This document shows, in pieces, positions 7,313 through 16,800 of a DNA stretch of 28,103 nt. Numbering within the stretch: position 1 is the stretch's first letter; the number at the start of each line of letters is the position of its first letter. The DNA lies in contig DYBQ01000005.1 of assembly GCA_019418545.1 (NCBI GenBank), positions 13,459 to 41,561 of the forward strand. Direction: 5' to 3'. A program made the translations under genes and the position numbers. The notes under the pieces were generated by a model. That model was given only the letters and a program-made list of their open reading frames with translations, was not told where the DNA came from and did no database searches. This stretch comes from Clostridiales bacterium (GTDB lineage: Bacteria; Bacillota; Clostridia; Oscillospirales; Acutalibacteraceae).

Positions 7313-8800
7313 ATGAACAACATCCCTCAGGTAAAATTGGGCATTATCGCTGTTAGCCGCGATTGTTTTGTCATTTCCCTGTCCGAGAGACGCCGCTCTG
7401 ATATTGTAAAAGCCTATGCTGCTAAGGGTGGCGAAATCGTTGAAATTAAAAAGACCGTTGAAAACGAAAAAGACATGCTGGCTGCCGTAGCAGAAGCAAA
7501 GGCTGCCGAATGTAATGCACTGGTGGTTTTCCTGGGCAACTTTGGCCCCGAGACCCCCGAAACCTTGATTGCAAAAGAGTTCTCCGGCCCTGTCATGTAT
7601 GTGGCTGCTGCCGAGGAACATGGCGATGATTTGATTAACGGCCGCGGCGATGCATACTGCGGTATGCTGAACTGCTCCTACAATCTGGGCCTGCGTAAGC
7701 TGAAGGCTGTTATTCCCGAGTATCCCGTTGGCACTGCCGATGAGATTGCCGATATGATTGCTGATTTTGTACCGGTAGCACGCACCCTGATTGGTTTGGC
7801 CGGCCTGAAGATTATCACCTTTGGTCCCCGTCCCCAGGACTTCTTTGCCTGTAACGCTCCTATTAAGCCCCTGTATGATTTGGGTGTGGAGATTCAGGAA
7901 AACAGCGAGCTGGATTTGCTGGTGGCTTATCGTGCACACAAGGACGACGAGCGTATTGCCAGCGTTGTAGAAGAAATGGCTGCTGAATTGGGTGTAAAGG
8001 GCAACCAGTATCCCGATTTGCTGCCCCGTATGGCACAGTTTGAGCTGACCCTGCTGGATTGGGCAGAGCAAAACAAGGGTGCCCGTGATTATGTGGTATT
8101 CGCCGACAAGTGCTGGCCGGCATTCCCCAGCGAGTTTGGTTTTGAACCCTGCTATGTCAACTCCCGTCTGGCTGCTAAGGGAATCCCCGTGGCCTGCGAA
8201 GTGGACATCTATGGCGCACTGAGCGAATACATCGGCGCTTGCGTGACCGGCGATGCCGTAACACTGCTGGACATCAACAACTCTGTCCCTGCCGATTTGT
8301 ATGAGGCTGACATTAAGGGCAAGTTCAACTATGGTCCCACCGATGTGTTCATGGGCTTCCACTGCGGCAACACTCCTATCTGCAAGCTGTGTGATGACCG
8401 CGCTGTCAAATATCAGCTCATCCAGAACCGTCTGCTGGAGAACGGCGGCGAGCCGGACTTTACCCGTGGTACACTGGAAGCTGACATTGCTGCCGGTGAG
8501 ATTACTTTCTTCCGTCTGCAGAGCGCTGCTGACGGCACCCTGCACAGCTATGTAGCAGAGGGCGAAGTCCTGCCTGTGGCAACCCGTTCCTTTGGCGGCA
8601 TTGGTATCTTCGCAATCCCGGAGATGGGACGTTTCTATCGCCATGTGCTCATCAGCAAGCGTTATCCCCATCACGGCGCTGTGGCCTTTGGTCATGTGGG
8701 CAAGGCTCTGTACACCATCTTCAATTATCTGGGTGTAGAGGATATCGCCTTTAACCAGCCCAAGGGTATGCTGTATAAGGATGAGAATCCCTTCGCATAA
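7313..8800 (+). CDS. L-fucose/L-arabinose isomerase family protein
   Basis: The 495-residue protein resembles the FucI/AraA aldose-ketose isomerases, which interconvert sugars such as L-fucose and L-fuculose with a divalent metal. Likely metal ligands are Glu296 (ACEVDIYGAL), Asp320 (TLLDINN) and a C-terminal His (453 or 454, RYPHHGAVAFGH), by analogy to FucI. It is shorter than E. coli FucI (591 residues), so it belongs to the shorter FucI/AraA-like group with varied substrates. The start follows AAGGAGG. Codon use leans to CGT, CCC, GGC and GCT, unlike its neighbours, and points to high expression. It stands alone between its own promoter and a strong terminator, so it is probably monocistronic. 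Confidence 0.82.
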   Translation: MNNIPQVKLGIIAVSRDCFVISLSERRRSDIVKAYAAKGGEIVEIKKTVENEKDMLAAVAEAKAAECNALVVFLGNFGPETPETLIAKEFSGPVMYVAAAEEHGDDLINGRGDAYCGMLNCSYNLGLRKLKAVIPEYPVGTADEIADMIADFVPVARTLIGLAGLKIITFGPRPQDFFACNAPIKPLYDLGVEIQENSELDLLVAYRAHKDDERIASVVEEMAAELGVKGNQYPDLLPRMAQFELTLLDWAEQNKGARDYVVFADKCWPAFPSEFGFEPCYVNSRLAAKGIPVACEVDIYGALSEYIGACVTGDAVTLLDINNSVPADLYEADIKGKFNYGPTDVFMGFHCGNTPICKLCDDRAVKYQLIQNRLLENGGEPDFTRGTLEADIAAGEITFFRLQSAADGTLHSYVAEGEVLPVATRSFGGIGIFAIPEMGRFYRHVLISKRYPHHGAVAFGHVGKALYTIFNYLGVEDIAFNQPKGMLYKDENPFA

Positions 8801-8830
8801 GATAAGAAATTATCATTCATAAACAAATAA

Positions 8831-8874
8831 AAACATCCGGGGTACTTTCTTTTGAAAGCGCCCCGGATGTTTTT
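8831..8874. terminator. Strong bidirectional terminator between isomerase and HAD genes
   Basis: AAACATCCGGGG pairs with CCCCGGATGTTT, with an inner CTTTC/GAAAG stem and a TTTT loop. T-runs flank both sides, so it can serve both converging genes. Confidence 0.9.
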
Positions 8875-8895
8875 TATAGTTTTCTATTGAAGAAA

Positions 8896-9891
8896 TCAGC
8901 CGTTCAAAATCAGCGGCAGTGCATCGCACAGATTGTCATATTCTTTCAGGCACAGGGAGTGTGCGCCGCTTTTTTGCAGGTTTCCGCCCGAAATCCCGAT
9001 AGGCGCAAAGCCTGCCAGACGGATGGATACCACACCGGCAGAGGAATCCTCCATGCCAATTACGCGGCCACGTTCCTGAGGACTGATTCCCAGCCCAACC
9101 CGTGCGGTCTCTGCATACAGCCAGGGGTGCGGCTTGGGAGCCAGCTCGCCAATTGTACCAGTCTGTCCTTTGCGAAGGGCGGTTCCGGCTGTAATGATTG
9201 CATCATAAAAATCAACCGGGTCTCCCATGCCAAGTGTTTGGAAAGCGGAAATAATTTCCGGCATGGCCTTTTGATACAATCCAGAGGTCACCAGTCCGAT
9301 TTTAACGCCATGGCCTTTTAACTCATACAAAAAGTCTTTCAGACCGGGAGCCGGTGTGAAGGCGCCTTCTTTTCCGCGCCCGCACAGGATTTCATTCATT
9401 TCATATTCGGTAATGTCGTAGTAATGGTTACGTGCTTCTTCCACACTTTTGCCGGGGCAGTATTTGTCAATACAGTATTGCAGGTGCTCCGAGACAGAGT
9501 GGCCGGAAACAAAGGGCTCGTCTTCTGGCTTCAGCTGGAATTTTGAATCGTTCATCAACCGCGCCACAGTTTGCTCAATAATCCACATCCAAAAGCTTTC
9601 GCTGTGGACGCTGGTTCCGTCCAAGTCCATCAAAATTGCCTTGGCGGGACCTTGATAGGCCACTTCTTCCACGGGATAAATAGCAGGATATCCCATGGCG
9701 GATTTGACATAGCACAGGGTTTTATCTTCGTATACAATAAATTCTTCTTTTTCGTCCAGAGGAGTCAAAATAGCGGTCACGCCGTCTTTTCCTACAGTGA
9801 ACATTCCTTCTCCGGCGGTTTCAATTTTTTTCAGACCGCTCATGTCTTCAATCAGGCCAAGGCCCTTATAATACTCTGCCATCTTACTCAT
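8896..9891 (-). CDS. HAD-superfamily phosphatase, beta-phosphoglucomutase-like
   Basis: All four HAD motifs are visible: MDLDGT with nucleophile Asp89 and acid Asp91, VTSG with Ser203, Lys253 in PKPHPW, and GMEDSSAG with Glu281/Asp282. The cap insertion fits the beta-phosphoglucomutase/sugar-phosphatase group. About 83 residues before the first motif form an unusual N-terminal extension of unknown function. The start ATG at 9891 overlaps the mannosidase TGA by four bases (ATGA). A second ATG at 9882 lies about 10 bases after GGGAG and may be the better start; the difference is three residues. The tight link to the GH38 gene suggests it removes phosphate from a sugar released by that pathway, which is an inference. 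Confidence 0.87.
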   Translation of the reverse strand: MSKMAEYYKGLGLIEDMSGLKKIETAGEGMFTVGKDGVTAILTPLDEKEEFIVYEDKTLCYVKSAMGYPAIYPVEEVAYQGPAKAILMDLDGTSVHSESFWMWIIEQTVARLMNDSKFQLKPEDEPFVSGHSVSEHLQYCIDKYCPGKSVEEARNHYYDITEYEMNEILCGRGKEGAFTPAPGLKDFLYELKGHGVKIGLVTSGLYQKAMPEIISAFQTLGMGDPVDFYDAIITAGTALRKGQTGTIGELAPKPHPWLYAETARVGLGISPQERGRVIGMEDSSAGVVSIRLAGFAPIGISGGNLQKSGAHSLCLKEYDNLCDALPLILNG

Positions 9892-12695
9892 TCTCCCATT
9901 ACAAATTCCAAAGTGATAATTTTATTAGGTGCCACCGTCAACGGAACTCCTGCTTCCTGGTTGGAAAGCTTTTCTATGCGTTCCTCATTCAAATTGGTTT
10001 CATACACTTCCGCAATTTTCCCACACAGGCGGAAGCTGCCTGAAACGGGATGATTGTGCGGGTTAAAGATACGGACAATCATGCTCTCACGGTCAGCCGC
10101 TTTTTTGATAGCGGAGAGACACAGGCTGCCGGTCAGCTCATAGAAGCTGTGGCAAAGAGGCAATGTACCGGAAGCATGCAGAGGAATACAGGTCTGGACC
10201 GGTTTAACGGGGACATTAAAGGCTTCTGCCTGTGCAGAGAGGTCCTCTTCTTCAGACTGGGGATACAGGGCATACTGATAGGTCAACTTCTGCTGCAGCT
10301 GGCCGCCATGCTGGTTGGGGAACACGCCAGCGCTGCGCCATTCTGTGCAGATGATATTGTTAACAGCACGGAACAGGGTGAGGGACAAGGTTCCTTCTCC
10401 GTCCTGACGGGCCTCATATTCGCCCAGGCAATCGCTGACAACACCGAAAGAACGGCCTTTATTTTCAAGCTGGACAAATCCCTGGAAAGGCTGCGGAATC
10501 AGCTCATTATAATAATATCCGTCTTTGTCTTTTCTTGGCAGGGCATCCCGATGGTCAACGGTAAAGTGGCCATTGGCCTGTACGGTTTGGGTATGGATAC
10601 CGGTGGCAAAGGTAGCGCTGACCCGATGGTCACGGCAATTATTTTCGATTTCTGTTTTTACCAGCACCCGGCGCTCGCCTTTTTTCAGGGTATAGGTGGT
10701 ATGGATAACAAATTTTTTCAGTTCCTCAGAACGCTCGCTTTTTCCACGCAGATAATTGGCGGGACGATAGGCGAAAGCAGGGATTTCCATGGTGATTTTT
10801 GCTTCAATCACGGCCTGCAGGTTTCCGTTTTCTGTCAGGCAGATTTCGGCCTGGCTGCCAGCGCTGGTATAGGTCCGGTTGTTATAAGGCGGGAAGTACA
10901 TCCAATAATCGCCCACATCTCCGGTGCTTTCAAACAAATTCAAACGGTCAAATTCCTGTCCTGTGGTTTTGTCCAGAATACGGAGAGAGCCGTTGTGATT
11001 TACGTCAACCGACAACAACTCATTTTCCATATGGGTAGGAGAAGTAGCAATTTCCTGCCCGTTGGTCATACGGGTTTTTGCCCAGAATTCGGTTTTCCGG
11101 CTAAACTCAGCCTGCGGACGCACACGGTATACCTGATAGCCGCCGGCAGGGATTTCTCCGGTTTCAAACACCACACAATGGCGGTCGGAGTAATAGGGGA
11201 AGGGGCGGGACTGTAAATGAGAAACGGGAGAAGTAACCTCTGTGCGGGAATTATGCTGTACACAGCAAGGGTTGCCCTGACTGTCTTCTATGGTAAAATC
11301 CCATACGTTTTTGCTTTGGGGTGTGTCAATCCAAACTTTCAGAATTTCCCGGCGGGGACGGGCAACAGGGTTAAATACCACCAGCAGGATGTCGTCCTTT
11401 CCATAAGCCGAGAAGTCGATTTGGCGAATGATTTTTTGACAGGCACGGTTATATACAACCTGTGCAATTTCCAAACCCTGGTTGAGACGATAGAGCACGT
11501 CGTCTACAGTTTTGTCTTGTGTTACACCGTTGATGGAATCGTGTGCATGGGAGAGCAGCATATAGTTAATAGCCAAGTCCAAAAAGTCACGGTCATATCT
11601 CTCGCCCAAAATGTCACACACAGCCGAAAACGGCTCGGCTCCGCCAAAAAGCACATTTTGCAGCTTTTTGTTCAGGGTTTTAATATGGGGGCGTGTCATC
11701 AGAGCATTGCCGGACAGGGAAGTGGTGGGGCCATCGCGCATTTCGCCCGTAATCACCGGCAGCTGGTCCAGCGGCAGCTTTTCTTTGAGGATAGAAACAT
11801 ATTCCTCCATAGAAGAGCTGACGAATTCCCGGTCTTCAAACTGTGCGTTAATTTCGGCCAAAAGAGCCATCAGCTGAGGCTGAGCAGTGGTAGAATCCGT
11901 GCCGTCCATCATGGCGCGGTCTTCCGGCATCAGGGTGTCACGCATTCCGTTCCAAGCCTTTTCCACGGCTTCGCGAATGAATTCAGGATGGATTTTCTCG
12001 GTGCTTTCCAGCTTAAAATAGTCGTTGATATAATTTTCATCATCAGCCTGATGATATACTTGCCCATCATGCCCCATATTAAAGGCATAGTCATCCGACT
12101 TGTAAGCCTTGCCATTCATGATATGGATATAGGCATTCATAAAGAAGTTTGCTCGGGCATCGTCTCCCAAACGGGTTGCATATACGCTGGTTCCATCGGC
12201 GCCTACCCATTTGAATTCACACTTGGGCGCACGGGTTTTGTCCACGTTTTTAGAAACAATAACCGTATCAATTCCAAATCCACGATAAATCTGCGGTAGC
12301 TGGGAAGGCTGTCCCCATCCAAAGGACTCATAGCCGATTTCCATACATTTTCCCAGCTTTTCTGCTTCGCGTCTGCCTTTTAACAGGTTACGCACCATAG
12401 ATTCGCCGCTGATGGGATACAAATCGGGCAATGTATACCAGGGGCCAACGGTAATGCGTCCCTCTGCAATCAGGCGGCAAAGGGTTTCTTTCTTTTCCGG
12501 ACGGACCTGCAAGTAGTCTTCAATACCGACTACCTGTCCGTCAAACAGGAAGCTTTTATATTCGGGATTTTTTTCCAGTGTTTCAATCAATTCATCCAGC
12601 ATGTCCACCAGATACATACGGTTTTCCCAAATAGGATAACGCCATTCCCGGTCCCAGTGGGTGTGGGGGATAATATAGCCTTTACTTTTTTTCAT
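9888..12695 (-). CDS. GH38 alpha-mannosidase
   Basis: The 935-residue protein starts with the zinc motif HTHWDREW (His13 and Asp15 as ligands). It continues with GPWYTLPDLYPISGESMVRN (84-103), ESFGWGQPSQLPQI (123-136), GTDSTTAQP (265-273) and SHAHDSING (382-390, third-ligand His). This is the GH38 plan: catalytic barrel, helical domain, then a large beta-sandwich C-terminal half. Length matches bacterial members (850-1000). No signal peptide is seen, so it should act in the cytoplasm on imported mannosides. The position usually held by the nucleophile Asp (Asp-x-Phe-Gly) is Glu123 here. The start follows GGGAGG by about 9 bases. It is first in an operon with the HAD phosphatase. Confidence 0.9.
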   Translation of the reverse strand: MKKSKGYIIPHTHWDREWRYPIWENRMYLVDMLDELIETLEKNPEYKSFLFDGQVVGIEDYLQVRPEKKETLCRLIAEGRITVGPWYTLPDLYPISGESMVRNLLKGRREAEKLGKCMEIGYESFGWGQPSQLPQIYRGFGIDTVIVSKNVDKTRAPKCEFKWVGADGTSVYATRLGDDARANFFMNAYIHIMNGKAYKSDDYAFNMGHDGQVYHQADDENYINDYFKLESTEKIHPEFIREAVEKAWNGMRDTLMPEDRAMMDGTDSTTAQPQLMALLAEINAQFEDREFVSSSMEEYVSILKEKLPLDQLPVITGEMRDGPTTSLSGNALMTRPHIKTLNKKLQNVLFGGAEPFSAVCDILGERYDRDFLDLAINYMLLSHAHDSINGVTQDKTVDDVLYRLNQGLEIAQVVYNRACQKIIRQIDFSAYGKDDILLVVFNPVARPRREILKVWIDTPQSKNVWDFTIEDSQGNPCCVQHNSRTEVTSPVSHLQSRPFPYYSDRHCVVFETGEIPAGGYQVYRVRPQAEFSRKTEFWAKTRMTNGQEIATSPTHMENELLSVDVNHNGSLRILDKTTGQEFDRLNLFESTGDVGDYWMYFPPYNNRTYTSAGSQAEICLTENGNLQAVIEAKITMEIPAFAYRPANYLRGKSERSEELKKFVIHTTYTLKKGERRVLVKTEIENNCRDHRVSATFATGIHTQTVQANGHFTVDHRDALPRKDKDGYYYNELIPQPFQGFVQLENKGRSFGVVSDCLGEYEARQDGEGTLSLTLFRAVNNIICTEWRSAGVFPNQHGGQLQQKLTYQYALYPQSEEEDLSAQAEAFNVPVKPVQTCIPLHASGTLPLCHSFYELTGSLCLSAIKKAADRESMIVRIFNPHNHPVSGSFRLCGKIAEVYETNLNEERIEKLSNQEAGVPLTVAPNKIITLEFVMGE

Positions 12696-12782
12696 TCATC
12701 CATTCCTCCCAATCGTTTTAGTAATAAGTCACATAAGAGGCAGTCACAACTTTTATGATAGAATGTTTTACAGCCTAAATTT

Positions 12783-12810
12783 ATTATAAAAAGACTGCTA
12801 TAGGAAACAA
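12783..12810 (-). promoter_or_regulatory. Sigma-A promoter of the GH38-HAD operon
   Basis: On the minus strand TTGTTT (12805-12810) and TATAAT (12783-12788) are 16 bases apart. The -35 directly abuts a direct-repeat half-site. Confidence 0.6.
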
Positions 12811-12843
12811 ACTGCAAATTTATCATGGAGGACTGCAAATTTA
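12811..12843 (-). promoter_or_regulatory. Direct repeat, likely activator site
   Basis: TAAATTTGCAGT (minus strand) occurs twice, at 12811-12822 and 12832-12843, exactly 21 bases apart. The first copy touches the -35 box. Two direct half-sites two helix turns apart next to the -35 is the arrangement of AraC-type activators. Confidence 0.6.
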
Positions 12844-12888
12844 GCACATTGTTACGGGATTCTTCCAAATTACAGTAACCATGTGCTA
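12842..12888. repeat. Inverted repeat upstream of the GH38 promoter
   Basis: TAGCACATTGTTAC (12842-12855) and GTAACCATGTGCTA (12875-12888) pair over 14 bases with one mismatch, 19 bases apart. It overlaps the end of the distal direct repeat by two bases. Confidence 0.55.
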
Positions 12889-13034
12889 GTGGATAAGGGA
12901 CTTATAATAGAGAACTCTGATTTAAAAAACTATTTTCAATATCATTTCTCCTACTAAATAATACTGTATCTGATTGGCACAAAAAATTCCACTACAAAAA
13001 ATGAGAGTCATCTACAAATCTCTTGGATTTTAAC
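12889..13034. other. AT-rich intergenic stretch without a recognised feature
   Basis: The 423-base gap between GH38 and trmB has signals at both ends (promoter and repeats on one side, terminator on the other). This middle part is AT-rich and shows no convincing ORF, hairpin or promoter. Confidence 0.5.
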
Positions 13035-13035
13035 T

Positions 13036-13094
13036 CTAAAAAATAATACCCCTCTCTAAAAAATACCAATCGATATTTTTCAGAGAGGGGTATT
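13036..13094 (-). terminator. Intrinsic terminator of the glycosyltransferase-trmB operon
   Basis: A perfect 13 bp stem pairs AATACCCCTCTCT (13045-13057) with 13082-13094, extended by the inner A/T runs. On the minus strand the stem is followed by ATTTTTTAG. Confidence 0.88.
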
Positions 13095-13118
13095 ACCCAA
13101 AACAGCATGAAAAATGCT

Positions 13119-13802
13119 TTATTTATCAGTTTCCGAAGTTTTTGGGAGCATCCGTGCTTTTAAAGCCTTGGTTTTAATTCCCTGTGCGGTAAACATGACT
13201 TCATGCTCCGACTCAATATTTTCCGAATCATTTTCGGCATGGAGGTCAAAGGTTTTTTCGGTAACTTCAAAGCCCGCTTCCTCCATATAGCGCAGAGTGG
13301 CTAAAAACAAATCGTCATTATCGGTTTTAAACCAAATTTCCCCGTTATCGCAAAGAAGCTTTCGATATTTTAGCAGCTGGAGCGTGTGGGTCAAACGGCG
13401 CTTGTGATGGCGTGCCTTGGGCCAGGGATTACAGAAATTGATGTAAATGCGAGAAGCACGGTCGTTGGTTTCATCCAGAATAGCAGCAATTTTTTCAATG
13501 TCATAAGCAGTCAGCATTACATTTTCCACAGGCCGCTGCCCATTTGCAAAAGTGCTTTCAATATTTCTCCGGGCAACTCCCAACACGTCGGGGCTCTGGT
13601 CAATGCCCAAATAATTGATTTCAGGATGCCGGAAAGCCAGCTCTGCCAAAAACGTACATTTCCCGCAGCCCAAATCCAGATGAAGGGGTTGTTTTTTGGC
13701 ATAGTGCTCCTGCCAGTGCCCCTTCAGAGTTTCCGGTTTATCCGTATAATAAGGGCATGCAGCCAGCTCCGGCCGGGCCCAGTCTTTTTTTCTCATTCGC
13801 AT
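13119..13802 (-). CDS. trmB: tRNA (guanine-N7)-methyltransferase
   Basis: TrmB uses S-adenosylmethionine to methylate G46 in the tRNA variable loop. The 227-residue protein shows the SAM-binding LDLGCGKCTFL (42-52), the family hallmark NFCNPWPKARHHKRR (122-136) and KTDNDDLF (159-166). These three together are specific for TrmB. The ATG at 13802 (MRMRKKDW) is preferred over an ORF extension into the upstream gene; the ribosome site AAAGGA is 12 bases away, and a second ATG six bases later is possible. It follows the large glycosyltransferase by 32 bases and is last before the terminator at 13036-13094. The pairing with a membrane glycosyltransferase is probably only shared transcription. Confidence 0.93.
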   Translation of the reverse strand: MRMRKKDWARPELAACPYYTDKPETLKGHWQEHYAKKQPLHLDLGCGKCTFLAELAFRHPEINYLGIDQSPDVLGVARRNIESTFANGQRPVENVMLTAYDIEKIAAILDETNDRASRIYINFCNPWPKARHHKRRLTHTLQLLKYRKLLCDNGEIWFKTDNDDLFLATLRYMEEAGFEVTEKTFDLHAENDSENIESEHEVMFTAQGIKTKALKARMLPKTSETDK

Positions 13803-13834
13803 AGGTGGGATAATTCCTTTCTTACATGATAAAA

Positions 13835-16800
13835 TCAGCCACAGAAAAACCATCCGGGCAGCCATTGTAAATTATGAGCATATTCTACGGTAGTAGCATC
13901 GCCGGAAATAACAGGAAAGAAGACAACTGCCAATGCCAAAGCGGCACCCAACACCATCACCATAGAAAGCTTCGGGGCCAGTGCCGGATGTTCTGCCTTA
14001 ATGCGGCTGCCCCGGCGGCAGGATTCCTCCCAGCGGTCAAACACCAAAAGCAAAGCCAGCAATGCAAAGGGCAGGGCAGTAAAATAATGATAGATAAAGG
14101 TTAAACGAGGCACCAGTACCCAGGGGAGATAGGCGGAAAGAAATCCGATTAGGATAAATCCGGCCTGACGGCTGCGGCGGACAATCCCTTTCCACAGGGC
14201 ATAGAGCAGAGCGGGAATAGAGCCCCACCAGAGCACCGGGTTTCCAAAAGCGGAGATAGTGCAGACAGCGTCGGGATTTCCCATATAGGAATAGGTGACA
14301 TGATACCACACCGGGCGAGACATAATGGGCCACTGGTACCAGCTTGAAGAGAAGCTGTGCTCTGCCTGCAAGCCGGAATGATAGTTGTACATATGGGTTT
14401 GATATCCCCACCATCCGGCCAAACTGACGTCGTGCCCGGGAAGCAGCAATATGGGGAGAAAAGCTGCATAATAAATCCCAAATGGAATCAGCAGGAAGAA
14501 CAGACAGCACCACAAAATCAGGCTGCGGGTACGCTTGTTCAGGTCTTTTCTGTCGGCAGAGGGGCATTCCCGATAAGCTCGGAACAGCCGCCAGAAGAAC
14601 AGGACTGCCAGACCTATTGCGCCATAGGCTGCCGTCCATTTGGAAGCAATGCCCATGCCGGTAAAAATGCCGCAAAGGCACAGGGGCAAAAGGAGCTTTT
14701 TCAGCGGCGCTGTCCGCAAATCCTGCTGACAGAAACACAGCATGGTATCATACATCAGCAGCAGGAAAAACACAGCATAGGTATCAATGGTAGCAATACG
14801 GGTCTGGGTAAAATGCATAAAGTCAAGGGCAAACAATACCGTGCCGCAAAACGCCAGCCAGCTTTTTCCAAACAGCCGCTTAATCAAATGATAGAGAATT
14901 GGGAGCATCAGGACGCCCAGCAAAGCCCCCATAAAACGCCAGCCAAAAGGATTCATGCCAAAAAGCAGAATGCCCAGGCTCATAATCAGTTTTCCCAGAG
15001 GAGGATGGGTATTCTCATAGGGTTCTGCACCCAATAGATGCTCATAAGCTGTACGGGCATGATAAATTTCATCAAAATATGTAGAATCATACCAGGTAGG
15101 ATGAAGGGGAACTTCCCTTTGCTCATCAATTAAAGCGTCTCCGTTGCCAGACAGCAAAGAAAGCTTTGCCATATTTTCTCCATCAGGGGTAATAACAGCA
15201 ATTTCGTTGATTACCGGTGTGCCGGAAACCGCCGTGAGACGAAGATACCGTGTGCCTTCGGTAAGCTGGAACTCCTGCCAGGCAAACACGCTGTCGTCAG
15301 AGAGAACACCGGCGCTGCTCCAAACTTCACCATCGGAGGAAACCTCCACCGCAACGTCCACGCCGGTATGAGCGCTTTCCCCCTTAACTGGGACAGTAAG
15401 CCCCGGCAGATACCGCAGAAGGCTTCCTTCCTGCGAAAGGGAGAAGGTCACACTTTCTCCGGCCTGAGGCTCCCAGCTTGTTTCGGGCATGTTGGAAGAG
15501 CCAAGGCACCAGAACCCCATCAGGCCATACACAATCGCAATCCCACAGGCGAAAACCCAGTCGGTGCCGGACATTTTGCGGGCTTGGGGCGAAAGATAGG
15601 ATTCATCCCGGGCATGGCGCGGAGGCTCATAGGATTGACGGTCAGAAGCCGTCACATATTCCTCTCGTACAAAGACATCCCACAAAACATACATCGTATA
15701 GAAATAGAGAATCAGGTGAGCCGCCGAAAGTGCCAGCAAAACCGGAGAGGTGGGAGAGACATAGGCGTTATTCAGATAGAGGACATAGGCAACATTGAGG
15801 AAATGGAGGGCAGAGAGGCAGAAAAAGCTGAGATAGAGGCGTATCTCCTTGGTAAACGCCGCACATAGCAGTAGGAAGAAAAGGGCGGGGAACAAATAGC
15901 GCTCGTGCATTTTGGGAGCAAACATGTATATGGTGGAAATAATGACAACAGGAACTGCAAAAATAGCTTCCTGACGTTTGCTTTTCCAATACAGGACAGC
16001 AGAAAGTGCTACTGCCAATAAAGCAGACACAGCGGTTAGCACCGGTGAAACCCACAGTGGCAGGCTTTCCATGGAGTACCAGTTGAGCCCCAGCAGACAA
16101 TAGAGGTTATAGGCGTTAATGGTAAAATAATTATAAAAGCCCATGGTGTCCGCATATTGCTGGAACAGCCAGGTGAAATCAAAGTTTTGGGTACAGGGCA
16201 GAGCCAAAAGGAAAATAGCGGCAAAAGCACTGGCAAGCCCCAGCAAAAGCCCCTTCCAGTCCTTTCTTTTTAGTACAAAGAATAAAAAAACCGGCGCAAA
16301 CAAAAGCATTTGCGGTTTCATCATAACGCCAGCCCCATACACAGCGCCGGCGGCCGCCGTCCATCCGGTTTTTTCCCGGATTAGAAGCAGCATTGCGAGT
16401 AGCAGAAGCAGGACACAGAAGCTGTCCGCCTGCCCCCAAATGGTACTGTTAATCAGTACTGCAGGGCAGAACAAATAAAGGGCTGCAGCCAGCATCCCTT
16501 TGGCAGCATCTGTCCGCTTTTGGACAAAGGAATATAAAAGCCAGCCACATACTAAATCGGCCACAATGGAAGGGAGCTTTATCATCAGGGTAAAAGCACT
16601 TCCACCAGTTTCAAGGCCAAAGAGCTGACGCAGCTTTTCCAAAAGCCAAAGAACATACAGGTATCCTGGCGGATAGTCCAGAAAGATGTCGCTGTGATAC
16701 ATGTTATTCAGGCCCATACTGTCGGCTAATCCGGCCCAGGCCTTAAAGGTATTCATGTCCGTTTCATAGCCGGTATACATCACGCCGAGGATTAACCGCA

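Noticed and set aside
7202..8695. Long antisense frame (497 codons) opposite the isomerase-family gene
   Set aside because: It is explained by the strong codon bias of the sense gene, which removes stop codons in the opposite frame.
10050..12299. Two long plus-strand frames opposite the alpha-mannosidase
   Set aside because: No ribosome sites or recognisable domains; the minus-strand GH38 motifs are unambiguous.
12696..13118. Hidden gene or small RNA in the 423-base gap
   Set aside because: No ORF with a ribosome site and no promoter-terminator pair was found apart from signals belonging to the flanking genes.
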